Shown piece by piece: positions 48,201 to 61,476 of a DNA stretch of 64,000 nucleotides. This DNA comes from Ascidia mentula (lineage: Eukaryota > Chordata > Ascidiacea > Phlebobranchia > Ascidiidae): contig OX387198.1 of the NCBI GenBank assembly GCA_947561715.1, positions 11,656,001-11,720,000 on the forward strand. Reading direction: 5' to 3'. Position 1 is the first letter of the stretch. Every line of letters begins with the position of its first letter. The position numbers and the translations under genes were made by a program. The notes below the pieces were generated by a model. It was not told the DNA's origin, did no database searches, and saw only the letters and a program-made list of their open reading frames with translations.

Positions 48201-51200
48201 TTTGTTTTAACTGGCGTATTACCAGTCGTGGGTGATGACCGTCACGTAAAGACGGCTCAAAATTTACCCTTTATCACAAATGCGTTGAATATTTAAAAAC
48301 TTTAGCCAAAATTTACAAATGAAAAAAAGCGTTGGTTTATGCCACTTAAGACCAAATTGATAATCATATCTAATCGCACAAGGTCTGAAAAGGCTTTAGA
48401 ACATTCTGTTTCATTCCGCTTGTGGTGGTTGACCAGAAACTTCCCAGTAAAACGGAAAAGCAACTGTAAACAGCTTCAATACGTCAACACGTTGTGCGCG
48501 TTTTTTAAACGCAGGTCGAAGCGAAAAATATGAATGAGCGCGCTGCAGGTCGCGACCGCGCATATTAACAGCCGACGTCGAACCACGACAGAAGCACGCT
48601 GTGTAAGCGGTTGTGCATTGACACCAGCCACCACAAATCTGACACATTGAATTAGACGCAAATGTTTAAAGGTTTATGCGGCGCTTGCTAAACACCTGCA
48701 CTTCAACTAAAATTAAACTTAATTGACGCTAAATTTGGAACCTTTAATAATAAAGTCTGCTTAAGCTATCAAAACAGTTAGTGTATTAATGGGTTTATTG
48801 TATAAAAGAAACGGCAGATACAAAAATGTTTACGACCAAAGCTTGGAAGTAGGTTCCAGTCACTTTTCGCAATGGAATGTAAACAGGGTATAGCTCGAAA
48901 ACACAGGGACTCAATCCTGAAGTGGCATGGCCTGAAAGCCAGACATACTTTACAAAATTCAGATGAGTCGGTTGCAATCACCGACGAGCAAGGTTACACC
49001 GCACGAAATTGCCTTTTTGATTTACGTCGTATCGCATTACGGTACTGGGTTGAGGAGGGGCGAGGCTCGAAAACTGGCTTACATCGCAACAAGAACCCCA
49101 TTGTTTCGATTCAGTACCACGCCACTCAAACAGCCGCCTTCCTGGCTTCCTACAGGCCCATTAAAAAAGCTACAAGCACCCTTGAAGTTCGTGCTCTAAG
49201 AGCCAGCACCATAAGTTCGGCGAGCGGACAGAGTTTCTTGCTTCAATGAAACGTGGGAGTTTGTGTACGTGGGTCGAGGAAACCATTGGTTTTCATGTAA
49301 ACATTTAGGTTCAGGAGCCGACCGAATTCACCGCCAAATATGCGTCCCTTCTTACAATCGCTATACCAGGTTTGAGGTAGCACGAACTCCCAAAACCACT
49401 GAGTTTTTATTATGTAATATTTCACAGAAATCTACACATGCAATATGCCCAGGTTTTCCTGTATGGCAAGCTCATGTAACGTCAACGTCCAGAAACCAAC
49501 CGGCAAAAAGAGTTTGAAACTCAGTAGGCTATCTCCCCGTCACGGGCAGAGCCACAAGCGCCGAAGCGAAGCGGCGGAGGATTTTGTGAATGCGCGCAAG
49601 GGATTCGCCCGTCGATCACGTGGTTTGCCTGCTATCGATCAAACATCGGTCTGCTTCCGGTGGGTCGCCAACAAAGCATGCATAATTCAGGTACGTTTTG
49701 CGCTGAGCGAGGGTGGTCGGTAGAGCCCAAGTGCCACCGTGTCCTATTCCACATACGCCATATGTGCAATTTCGTGACACTAAATAACATTTTAAGTTTG
49801 GTTGGTAGGGTTAATAGCTGTTGCATTCATGCTATCTTATCTAATTTATACGCATTTGTAAAATTGCACCCAAATCATCAGTGCAAATTTAACTTAGAGT
49901 AGAACATAACATCATCTATGGAGGACATCTCAAACTGCAGAAAAATTCCCCCTTCTGCAAAAAACCACAAGTGCAGAAAATCACACACAGCAATCAGAGT
50001 TTGGTCAAATTCTACTTGTTGAACTATCATCAACAACCAGCATACATAGAAAAGGATGTGCATATTCTATATTTAGCTTAGGTGATGATCTAATGTTATT
50101 GTTCGACAGAAAGTTGCCTGATATGAACACCAGCAACCTACAAAAGAAAAGGACATGCTATTAATAAATTTCTTTGATAAATTTTGTCACTTGGATGCAA
50201 ATTAGAGGAGACAAAATATTTTTTCAAACACATTTTATCGGTGACTCTATTAAAACATGTTTATTATGTTTCAACAACAAATGGGCAAGCATAAAATGCA
50301 ACTTTACAAAATGCAAATTTCGGTATACCCCTAATTGTAAAATATGTTTATGAATACAGTGCTTGTCATACTTCATTTAAGACACATTCTACTGGTCCAA
50401 AAAATATTTTTGTGCATGGAATCATTGTAATTCAGATTGGCTTTCTAAAAATATAAACATGTATTTTGCATGTCATGCAAAACATCCTTCTCAATAAATA
50501 AATTGAATACATATAATTCAATTAATAAATCAACTCACAAACTACTTGCACTGATGTAGTTAAAGCTACATGCCAAAAGGTCTCATGAGGTGTGAACTAG
50601 AGTTTTGTTCCAAGCAACTAGGACACACAAACACAATGCCAATTATTTCACCCCATGTTGTTAGGAAGGCTGTAGCTTTATACACAATCAATACTTTCAA
50701 CTCCAAACTACTACACACTTCCACATGAAAGGTTTAATAGCCTTTGTGTACAATAAAGCAATTTACACTTGAACGGCTTCAATCGAACCAGATCAAACAC
50801 ACTTGATGAATCAGCAACAACTGAATAAATCCGTTTTCTTCAGAAACACTACTGTACATATGATCAACATGTAAACTAGTGTAGTACTACAAGCCATACA
50901 CGCTTCCATGTTCGAGCACATGTCTTACATCCGTTATGGCAAGGGCGACATGCTTGGGCAAGGCTTGGTTACATCTCTCTCCAATAAACTAACCTACCAC
51001 AGCTCCTTCTGCAAAAACGTTTGCCGCTTATTTCTCATATCTGTGTGCCGAATGTTTGTGCCGTAACGCCCACCTTTTTCGTTGCGACAAACACACGCAC
51101 TTAAATCCGCCTAAATGGCGACTGTCGTGTCTTCGCAAACTCGAAGCTCCGCGAAGTAGTGCGATTTTTTTTCAATGGGCAAATGTGTAGGTGTGGGAAC

Positions 51201-52103
51201 AGCGCACCACACAGCGAAGGAAAGGGAGCGACAGCCGTTCTCTCGTTTGCGAGCCGCTGACAATAGAGAAACAGCTCCGAGGGCCCAGCACAATGACAAC
51301 GTAGAGCAGCTCGTTTTCAAACCGGAGATGATACGAAGCGCTTCGCTGCGTTTCCAAGTGCTCGACTGTGTCCAAACGACGCGGCGTGTTTTAGTTTTAA
51401 AGCTCGAAATTATCGGACCTGACGACTGCTAGTGTGTCATTTAATTACTGTAATTACCGCTTATCCTCTCATGAAGATAATTGTTCGCCTTCGTTGCGTT
51501 AATATCAAACCGGAATACAGAACGTGTTTTGCGGTTTGTGAAAAATATAGACAGGTTCTGCTTCACATTCAAGCTAGGGCAGAATAAGGGAAACTGATTC
51601 ACAGCAAATTGTTGGCGAACAATACCTTTTTATAGTTGAGTAATCTTTTGCTGATCGTTGCAAATACTTACCGAGAGAAAATAGGGTGCATGTAAATATA
51701 TAATATACAAAAGTATCTGGTTTTTGAAAGATATAAGTAAATAATACATCGAAGTGATGGTATTAAAATACGAAAAAACACCGCATCACAGTTTACAGTT
51801 TGAGATCCCCTGCGTCAAAATTTGCTCCTTAATTATTGCCGTAAACCGCACTTTATTATCGGTTGGCAACACGGGTCCATTGTCCCCCTACACGTCATCC
51901 TAATCTATCGTCTTCAGCTTTATTATTTATTTTCGTTTCAAGACACCAGCAAAATGAACCGTATCCATAAGCGCGCGCAAACTTCTAGAATTTTACGCAA
52001 CAGCAAAGGTGGTGATGCAATACCATGTTAACCACTGAACATGGTCTTACAGGCCGTTTGAATAAACTGCAGAAAGTCCATTCAAAAAAGGCATTTGAAT
52101 TCT
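45297..52103. other. SPRED upstream region and intergenic, no gene recognised
   Basis: This 6.8-kb stretch lies between the proposed SPRED start and the selenoprotein L 3' end. It should carry the SPRED promoter and 5' UTR. A GC-rich patch at about 46430-47000 and another near 51100-51420 could be promoter-like, while 49900-51000 is AT-rich. Open frames here overlap one another and match no family. Confidence 0.4.
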
Positions 52104-52104
52104 A

Positions 52105-52119
52105 TTTATTAATTTTATT
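52105..52119 (-). terminator. Two AATAAA polyadenylation signals of the selenoprotein L gene
   Basis: On the minus strand AATAAA occurs at 52119-52114 and at 52110-52105, about 350 bases after the stop and about 65 bases after the candidate SECIS. No AATAAA in that direction lies between them and the stop. Confidence 0.6.
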
Positions 52120-52180
52120 TGCGAGGAGTTAATTGCACAGTCGAAAATTTACGTCAATGGCGAACAGCTCGTTTGGCCGA

Positions 52181-52227
52181 ATCCTGTTCTTCACTGCCCA
52201 CTAGCGGCTTTGTTGAAAAACATTCAT
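52181..52227 (-). promoter_or_regulatory. Candidate SECIS element (form 2)
   Basis: In the 3' UTR, the minus strand reads ATGA, then a helix strand TGTTTTTC that pairs with GAAGAACA (8 bp, one G-U, possibly one more A-U), then GGAT. ATGA and GGAT supply the tandem G-A/A-G quartet of eukaryotic SECIS elements. The apical part has an unpaired A-rich AACAAA and a small GCC/GGC stem, as in form 2 SECIS. The helix is shorter than usual, so this is a candidate judged by eye only. Confidence 0.55.
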
Positions 52228-52465
52228 GTGTACGACAACTTCTGCAACACCGACATAAATTCACAAACAAAACTTGGTCAATTTTGTTACGAAGTTTGCT
52301 ACAATATTGCCTAATAAGGGTTTAATGTACACTTTAAAACGATTCTGGTCAGTAGAAACAGTAACTAAAATAGATTAATGCAATAAAAAATGGGGAATGC
52401 ATCTGAGAAAAAAAAAACATAATTAATGCGGCACTGGAATACATTGCATATATGATCAGCAAATT

Positions 52466-53819
52466 TTACTCTTTTTTTAATGTATTAATAATCCCTTGAA
52501 TGCTTGGGCGATCTGAAGCATCTTGACTTCGGTAAACCATTGAAAACACTGCACCATCACTTCCAAGTTTTGACAAAATAAAATCTCCACCTAACTGTGT
52601 GAAACATAAGGAGATAACATTTACCCAACATTTCTGTAAAGCCTTTTTAGCTGTATTGTCAATGAAAACTAAGATGAATAGAACTTTTGTCATTTGTACA
52701 ATTGCATCATATCCAGCAATGCCAGTTATATTTATGAGCATTCACTTATTGTCTTACTTGTTGTGGATCGTCCTGGATATCCGCAAACATCTGTGGAATA
52801 GTTTCATTACGTGCCATTGCAGCACCATAGTAAGAAATTGCCTCTGTGTGGTATGCCTAAAATACAAAACAAATAATACTACATTACCTTTGTATTGGCA
52901 AAAAGAGCAACAAAACTACACAATTCAAAAAATGTCATACCTTGGCAACAGAGCGTGGCAAACCTAAAGCAGAATATACTTTGCGATCGTTATCAATATA
53001 AAGCGGGAAAGGGTGATTCATTTCAGCCAACCACCTTTCAGCACCTTCCTTAACACCAAAAGTCACGAGCACAACAGAGCATTTCAGACTGGCCAGGTCC
53101 GACTGAAATCACATAACAACTCTTCAGAAATCAAATATTTAAGGTAAATTTGTGGAAAAAACTCACAAACGCTGCTTGGAGCTCTTTAATGTGGGTTCGT
53201 CAAGGTAGTCAAGCAAAATGCCGGAGTAGTATGACTAGACAATGTTGACTGTCACCAGCAAAGAAAACGCTGTTGTCCAAAGCAACAACTTGATCCGATT
53301 CAGCATCAACAACTTTAAATTTATTTGGAAAAGAATCACCATTTGTAAGTTGGGGTCCAGAAGAAATGCCGAGAGATACAGCTGCATCAATTTCAACTAA
53401 AAATTTATTCCACGATTCCTACAATGCAAACATAACATTGGTCAGCTTGGGCAAATGTTTGTAGACAATGTGCAACTTTTATAATTGCATGGTCATGGTG
53501 TACCTCAAAGTCAAGAAAATCCTGCACAGCATCTTGTACATCCAGGTTTCTATATGATTCCACCCATTTGTTTTCTACTGCTTTTCTGCTTGGTAAGTTT
53601 AAATCTAAACACAATTGCTTGTACAAACCAAGCAGTCCCAGTAGGACACCAAGCTTTTTTTCAACAAATATATCAGTGGATGGACAATCTAAAATAATAA
53701 ATGTGTCAAGAATGAGTTTACACTAAGCAAAAACATTTACCATTTAGGACGCCTTTGGCATTTTCTAAAACACTGCTTCCCTCTTTCACAAATTTGCTTA
53801 AGGCATCAATTAGAGGCAT
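52466..53819 (-). CDS. SELENOL: Selenoprotein L-type thioredoxin-fold protein with U-x-x-U motif (6 exons, 301 aa)
   Basis: Exons on the minus strand: 53819-53741, 53688-53504, 53418-53167, 53102-52941, 52856-52758, 52594-52466. Read through, the only in-frame stop codons are two UGAs at 53211-53209 and 53202-53200, giving HFA-U158-LP-U161-RTHIKEL, exactly where peroxiredoxin-like (AhpC/TSA, PRXL2) relatives carry C-x-x-C after a VLLRHF-type strand. Downstream are SLKCSVVLVTFGVKEGAERW, FPLYIDNDRKVYSALGL and GGDFILSKLGSDGAVFSMVYRS, the rest of a thioredoxin-like fold. The N-terminal 90 residues are helical (ALSKFVKEG, KKLGVLLGLLGLYKQLCLDL). Selenoprotein L is known to form a diselenide in a U-x-x-U motif and occurs in aquatic animals. 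A candidate SECIS and polyadenylation signals follow in the 3' UTR. Alternatives (pseudogene with two matching Cys-to-stop changes) are unlikely given open frames and intact splice sites elsewhere. Confidence 0.85.
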
Positions 53820-54051
53820 GATTGTAACAGTAAATTACATTGTCTACATGTATTGGTTTTGATCCAATATATCTAGTAAACATCACTTATCAGGCCAAGG
53901 CAAAAATAATTTGAAAACAAAAGTCTTTCCACATAGTCAAAATCAAACTGAAAAAGCGTAACAACATTTTCATAAGATATAAATAGTTTAAAACTATTTA
54001 AACTTTAAATACTAGAAAACAAAAGCATTTTTTGCATTTAAGAAATCTATT

Positions 54052-54477
54052 TCATTCATTGTTTTGGGATGTATTTGTGGGTACTTCTTTTTTCTTGGTG
54101 CCAAACAAATCATCCCAATCAATTTCTTCTCCAGTCGAGTTCTTGCCAGGTGGAATTCTTGGCATAAGGCTTTGCATTTTCGCAGTAAATTCATTCAAGT
54201 TTTTTACTCCCAGCAATGCACACACAGTGACACAAAACAGGGAAAATCCACCCACTGAATATGCAGTGGCACGCCCAAGGGCTCTTATGGCTAATCGACT
54301 GCCACTTTCCATGTTTTTTATGTTATGGTTACTTCCATGCACTCCTTCACTTGCATCTGCTCTTCTTGCTTTAGCAAACATCATGCCAAATCCACTAAGA
54401 AATGCGATTCCTGTTGCTCCAAAGATAAACCCAGCACTCTGCAGTGGTGTTGGCCCTTTCTTCGCTTTGTCTTCCAT
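54052..54477 (-). CDS. TMEM242: TMEM242 (141 aa, single exon)
   Basis: The frame has two membrane segments, about residues 15-34 (GFIFGATGIAFLSGFGMMFA) and 72-92 (AYSVGGFSLFCVTVCALLGV), joined by a loop with SRLAIRALGRATAYS. It ends with MQSLMPRIPPGKNS and an acidic-to-basic tail. The pattern ALRALG...Y...G...F...ALGV...F..KMQS..P.IP matches human TMEM242, which is also 141 residues. TMEM242 is an inner mitochondrial membrane protein that helps insert c-subunits and assemble ATP synthase. It lies 232 bases upstream of the selenoprotein L start on the same strand, with no AATAAA visible between them. Confidence 0.85.
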   Translation of the reverse strand: MEDKAKKGPTPLQSAGFIFGATGIAFLSGFGMMFAKARRADASEGVHGSNHNIKNMESGSRLAIRALGRATAYSVGGFSLFCVTVCALLGVKNLNEFTAKMQSLMPRIPPGKNSTGEEIDWDDLFGTKKKEVPTNTSQNNE

Positions 54478-55601
54478 GTCTACACCATTACAATCGCCAT
54501 TGGAAGTTACGATAAAACAGTGAAACCCTACCTTCTTTTAAAAGATCAAAAAGCAACAATAAATACAGGTTCTGCTAGAAAAATGTATTACTGACAAGCT
54601 AAAAACGCATAGGGTATTTCGTGAAAAATGGTTTTAGACACCTATATGCACTTTACTATGCTACCTGCTATGCATACTGTTGTAGACGTGAAAGTTTAAG
54701 TTATATTTCTTAAATAAGTGAATAAATTCATTCAAATTTCTCAAAAAACTATTACGGACACAGACGATGAATTCTCACCGGAGCGGCATACAGGCAAGAA
54801 TTGTTTTTACCGGAACGCGCTAAAATAACATCAGAAACGTTGTACCCGTTTCCCTACCTAAAAAAACAAACTGCATAGTTTGCAAAATGCGATCGATGAA
54901 GGTTACCTTGGGTTAAGTCATACGCATGAATGCACAAAGCATTGAGCGCGAAAAACCATATAAAAGGAATGCCTAAAAAATAAATACCCCAACCAGGGTA
55001 TGTCTTTCAGAACCCTTCGAAGATGAAAATGAATGCTCTTTCGTGTTCACCCTTACATCTTCCTTGGCGTATATTCATATTTAATTCTGGTTTGATTTCG
55101 TAATATTTTGTTCGTCAATGCGTTCACTTGGTAGAAACAGTTCATAACTGCGTTAAACACCTCTTGGGTTTTCAACAGGCAAAGTTAATAATTTGGCTGT
55201 AATTGTGTAACATTGCATCCATCCTCTCATTTAGCCTTCCGTAAGACTCATTGCGCCTGCGCCATCAGGGTTATTGCAGAATGGGTAACCATCCCAATTG
55301 CTACCAATTCCATTTGTGCCAAATGATAAAAAGTCGCGTTGTGTTCGTTGGAGTGCGATCCAGCGGGATTCTTCATGAGGGTATCACCATTAATTACATG
55401 GACGCATGACCACAAAAGGTTTTATCGATGCCCATTTTACATAATATTTATGCTGTTGACTTATGTTGCAGTTTTTATAAGCAAAATAAAATGCTTCAGG
55501 AACAACGAATTTTTTGAAACCTGATGATGAGTGCCAAGAAACAGCACATGAAAAATCATGTACAAGCGTCGTTTAATTAGAGAACCCACCGACGCAGTAC
55601 T
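54478..55601. other. Intergenic between PUM3 and TMEM242
   Basis: Both genes are on the minus strand. The right part is the PUM3 3' flank, the left part the TMEM242 promoter or 5' UTR. No further exon was recognised. Confidence 0.45.
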
Positions 55602-55607
55602 TTTATT
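55602..55607 (-). terminator. AATAAA polyadenylation signal of PUM3
   Basis: On the minus strand AATAAA lies about 43 bases after the PUM3 stop codon. Confidence 0.65.
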
Positions 55608-55649
55608 GCGAACAAGTGAATATCAAAAACGGATACAAAAAAACGAGAT

Positions 55650-58600
55650 TTAGGATTCCAGTTTTTCCAAAAGTATTGTCGTGGATTTAACGCTTTCGTT
55701 GGCCTCCAAAGTCGCACGATATTTTTTCAACAAATCTTTGCTTGCGGTGGAAACCTCGTCATCCGAACTCCCGACAAGCCTTAAAAACAAAATGTATTTT
55801 TAAAATATCGTATACGTGGAATGAGGAGCAAATATGTAAACGAAAGCTTACGCCAGCAGCACTTGTGCCCCACGATTGCAGCCACCCCACGTGGCAATTT
55901 TTTCATCAGCTATTTTGTCCAAAAGTCGTTTGGAAAACGAGGACTCTGCAACAACACAATATTCATCAATTTCGTCTTGATTTTTTTTGCGGCAACTATA
56001 TTTGACTAACCCCGTGCGCTGTTCTCCTGGTTTGCTTTAGATTCTGTGTTGACAATCATTTTTATTAGGAGATGACCGCACTGGTCCTCAATGATGTGTA
56101 GCTGCAGTAAAAAGGAACATTTAATATACAGTTTTAACTTAAGATTAAGTAACATTGCCTAAACTTAAAAATAATAGCACAGGCTCAGATTAGATCTCAG
56201 TCAATCGAACGAAATAATTTTGCAAAACACGAGGACACGTCACTAAATTAATTTAAAAACTCATTTTATTTGAACATTGCAGTTGTAGGTTCAAGCGCCC
56301 TATAATAAAACAAAAATTAATAACCTATATCCGCCCAAAGGTGGCAGCCTACTGCACGTAAAGGGAATGTACAATGTACATAAAATGGGCAAGTAAACCT
56401 TACTATTAAACAAAGTAAAGTTTATACGATTTTTAAAAACGAGACTACCTTTCCGTCCTCGCCAGCCTGACCGGGCACAAACTCTTCGTCTGCTAGATCT
56501 AAAAGTCCCTCCACGAGGGATGACGTGTCGCCACGGCAATGGCAGATGGCCGCCTCCACTACGACGAACAAAGACCGGTCGAATACAAACCTCTTTAGGT
56601 CCTGCTTTAGAAAATCTATTATTCCAGGTGAGGCAGCCTCCGAAAGCTCGGTGTATCGTTGGTTCATCGCCTTTTTGCTGGAATGGCAGAAAACCACGTG
56701 GGGTTAATGGAGGAGCGCAGCTATTTGAAAGTCAAAACACAACTATAATAAACTCGTTGTTTTAGTTTATATGGATTAAGTTAGGTATCCTAATCTAACC
56801 TATGTTGTAACCCTTCTAGCACAATTTTGTTCAGACACTAATGCTCGGATTTAAATGTCAAGTTTCATGAAAACATCGCAGGTTTGCACAAAAGGTTGAG
56901 ACATACATAGTTCATAGCTGGGGTTCTTAATTATGGGTGCGGGGATGGAAATCATCATGGGTCGTTATGTAAATAATGAACTACACATCTATAAAAGTAG
57001 GGCATGTAAAAGCTGAGCAGAAAAGGGCAGTCAACAAGGACAATGGTTAAGAAACACTGGTTTAAATGAATTTTATATGTCACTTGTTTCACCAATCAGA
57101 GGCTTTCAAAGGGAACATATTTCAGATTTCCGCTAAGGTTGAGTAGTGATGGTTCAATTAAAGGCATTATTTTTGCAGATATAAATTCAGCATTAGGCAA
57201 AATGCCCTGTCTTCTATCTTTCAACATTATATGTAAAAATACCTGGTGGGGTTGTCGTCTCCTTTCGATAAACTTTTGACCGTCTCTGGAAGGAAGTGGG
57301 ATGAGTTACGTGGAGAAATCAGATAGAGAATCACTTTTCTTCCATATTTGTTGTCAATCAAGGCATTGAGGTCCTTTACGATGGGCTGTATATGATGAGA
57401 CACACAGAAATTACCAAATTAATACAGACTATTGGAAAAGATTTACATTTTGAAGGACCAAAGATGCTATGTCTTACCAATATCTAAACAATGCTAACCA
57501 CAACCACTACATTTTTTCTTTTAAATATGTTTATGTATACTTTGGAACACAAGAATGTACTTGACCCGTTGTAACTTATGTAATTCACAAAAAATGAGCA
57601 TTTTTATAAGGTTGGAAATTTTTTTTAGAATTTAGATGCTTACATTGATCAACGCTTTTCTCAGAAACACTGTGTCATCAACACAATCAAATGCTGTAAG
57701 CAATGGAAGATGTCCATACTGTTCACAGCTGAGTTTAATGACAAATTCCTTCATTGATTTCACAATAACCTGAAAAAGTTGGAAACAGAACAGATCTAAC
57801 AAGCACTCATCTCAAATCTGTCTACTTGCTAATACATACTTTCCTGTCTTTCTTGGTGCCATTCCACAAGCAGTTCATAGTTACATGAGCACCATCCCTT
57901 GTATGCATTAAATGAACCAAGGAATCGCGCAGTAGTTCTATTAATTCCTACAACGACAATCCAGAAGACAGATATAAGTTTAAAATGTCATAAAATGCAA
58001 CACGAATCAGCATGTGCTACTTATGGCCATGTATACCTTACATTTAATCAGGTTAACTTACTGTTTTAATTTCTTGTATGTCGCAGTGTTCAAAGAAGTC
58101 AAAAAAAGCCTTGTGAATGATAGTGTGAATAACAACACTTTTTCCAACCAATGGAACAAGGGAGTCTTTGAAACACTTCAGAATTGATTCTTTTTTATCT
58201 GGCTGTTGTTCAATGACTTGTGCTAGAGTTTCTGTATCCGAATTCTACAAAAAAACATGTGTTGTGCACTCCTGTGTTATGACATCTCCATGTCTTTTAG
58301 TTGAGAATAATAACTACACAAAGCTGCAGACTGTCTGCAGCTTTGCAATATTATGGCTTTTTTTGCACATAAATAACTACACAATCGCACAAAATAAACT
58401 AGATTTCTTATCAACTGTGGTTTACATGCAATGCAACTACGTTGGTGTACTTTTAAACTGCATATACGATCAGGCAACATTCAAACTCACTCTGCACATT
58501 TGAAAAACTTTTCCATAGAGCTGAGAAATCATGTTGTGTCTTTGTGGAGCAGTAGCATAGTTGTTGTAAGCATATTCAACAATGGCTGCTGATTTAGAAT

Positions 58601-59531
58601 GCCGAATAAGCTTATACGTCTTGTCTTTAAAGCTCTGCATAATATACCCTCTTTCTTCAGCAGTTCTGTTTAACAATAGAATTATAACTTTGACCAATAA
58701 CAAATTATCACATAGAAAAAGTTAAGCGCACCCATATTTCAGCATTTTCCAAACTATATTCTTCGCATAACCATCTTTGCACATGTGCACAATGTGATCG
58801 TTGAGCTCCTGAAATATTTCATCTCTCTGTTCTTTGTTGCCTTGTTTAAGGCAGGTCTGCAGCACTCTGCTTGTATCATGAGCGTATGCCAAGTTGATGA
58901 GCTAAAATACAGTGTGGTAAAAGATTTTTTACCCAGAAGCCAATGTGAATTTGTGACATACTGTTTTTTCATGCTCCCTAACAGTGTTCATCAGTTCTTG
59001 CACCAGGGCACTTTTTTCCTCGGCACTTAATTGACTTTTTTGAATGCGCAATTTTTCCCATATCTTTTTGGCTTTAATTGACAGTTCAAATGCTGGATTT
59101 TGCTTTTTTCTGCAAAAAATACACCTCAAAAAGATTGAAAAGTATTTTAATTTACTACTTATGATACGAACCTCACAAGTTTTCTTTCCTTTCTTGATTT
59201 TGCAGTTTCTTTTGGCAGTGGCTTGCCTTTGACTGGTGTATTGCTTTTGGACTTCAAAGCTGCTTTTCCCTTTTGAGTGGAATCCTTAGGCTTTTTTGGT
59301 TTAACGTCACCTTTAGGCTTTTTCTTGGGAACCAGGTCAACTTTTTCTAGAATTCAAATTATAGATAGAGATAATCACATTTCATAAAATGAATTGAAAC
59401 AACCGAAAATAACTCAAAAATGCTGTGTTTACCTACTGCAACAATCTGTCCAAAAACGGGAGATGTTTGAAGAATAAAAACATTCACTTACCTTCGTTGG
59501 CACTTCGTTTTACTTTTGCTTTATTCGTCAT
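55650..59531 (-). CDS. PUM3: Pumilio homolog 3 / Puf-A (13 exons, 603 aa)
   Basis: Exons: 59531-59492, 59346-59172, 59109-58962, 58901-58732, 58665-58491, 58244-58062, 57947-57840, 57769-57644, 57385-57243, 56677-56449, 56101-56011, 55945-55852, 55779-55650. All phases agree. The N-terminus is very Lys-rich (KVKRS, KKKPKGDVKPKKPKD, KSRKERK), suiting a nucleolar protein. Then come KKIWEKLR, the Puf-A-type pumilio repeats (AYAHDTSRVLQTCLKQG, HSKSAAIVEYAYNNYA, HTRDGAHVTMNCLWNGTKKDRK, CEQYGHLPLLTAFDCVDDT, DNKYGRKVILYLISPRN) and the CPL-type C-terminal region (TWGGCNRGAQVLL, TTILLEKLES). PUM3/Puf-A and yeast Puf6 bind nucleic acid without base specificity and act in ribosome biogenesis. Human PUM3 is 648 residues. 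The gene is head to head with ALKBH6. Confidence 0.92.
58320..58344. repeat. Perfect 25-base palindrome in a PUM3 intron
   Basis: AAAGCTGCAGAC and its exact inverse GTCTGCAGCTTT are separated by one base. It lies in PUM3 intron 5 (58245-58490). The flanking motif ATAACTACACAA occurs on its left and again about 35 bases to its right. Confidence 0.85.
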
Positions 59532-59873
59532 CTTTTTCGCCTTTTAGAAGAACTATTAATGACCAGCAAAGTGTTTGTGCACTCACTATTCAGAAATATT
59601 GGAACCTACTTACACCACGTGAAATTGTGGTGTTAATCCGCTACAGTAAGAGCAACTTCTGATGAACAATTTACAGTCAACAAAGCTCAAATCATACTTA
59701 TTTCTAAACGAAATGAACACGAGAAAATATAAATATAGATATATTTTCAACAATTAATCAATAAGTTTACACAAAATAATATTCCCGTCCGTTCTGTTGA
59801 GGATATTTGGTATTGGTAATTTCCCAAATTCGTGGGGAATCCCCCTGCTGACAAGACTGAACAATTATTTTAA
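59532..59873. promoter_or_regulatory. Bidirectional promoter region PUM3 / ALKBH6
   Basis: Only 342 bases separate the two divergent start codons, so the 5' leaders and promoters must share this space. It is AT-rich with no clear TATA in a strong position for either gene. Confidence 0.55.
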
Positions 59874-61082
<1,209 letters not shown>

Positions 61083-61476
61083 TTTCATTACCCTTTTTCT
61101 AGTATTTTATCTATTGTCATTGTGACATAACACGCAAAGTGAATTCAGTTTTCTTTGTTGTCGCAAATTCAAAGTTAGAAATTTCACAGCAACAGCATGC
61201 AGAAAATGTTGGCAGTAATAGTTTACAAAAAAACTTGAACTTGATCAAACACTACACACAAGAGAGCTTCAATTTCAACCAAACAAGAAAAGCTTTGTTT
61301 AATGTGAAGCTGGTAGATACGTACCTTAACAAGTTGTAAAATTCATACATGGTGTAACACACACAAGGTAATTAGAGTCTTAAACTGCGCAGCAAGAAAT
61401 AATTGACAGCAATGAGGTTTGCATGATTCCCTCCGATTTCGCATTCACGATACTTACAAGAACAAAAAAAAAGTAA
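61083..61476. other. Tail-to-tail spacer ALKBH6 / Dicer
   Basis: These 394 bases hold both 3' ends. An open frame at 61139-61339 (+) has no recognisable features. No clear AATAAA is seen for either gene. Confidence 0.4.

Noticed and set aside
53167-53418. Reading the two UGAs in this exon as evidence of a pseudogene
   Set aside because: All other exons stay open, splice sites and phases are intact, the UGAs fall exactly on the redox motif, and a SECIS-like fold plus polyadenylation signals follow.
61139-61339. 66-aa frame just after ALKBH6
   Set aside because: Short, Asn/Gln/Lys-rich, no homology recognised, and in the expected 3' UTR of ALKBH6.
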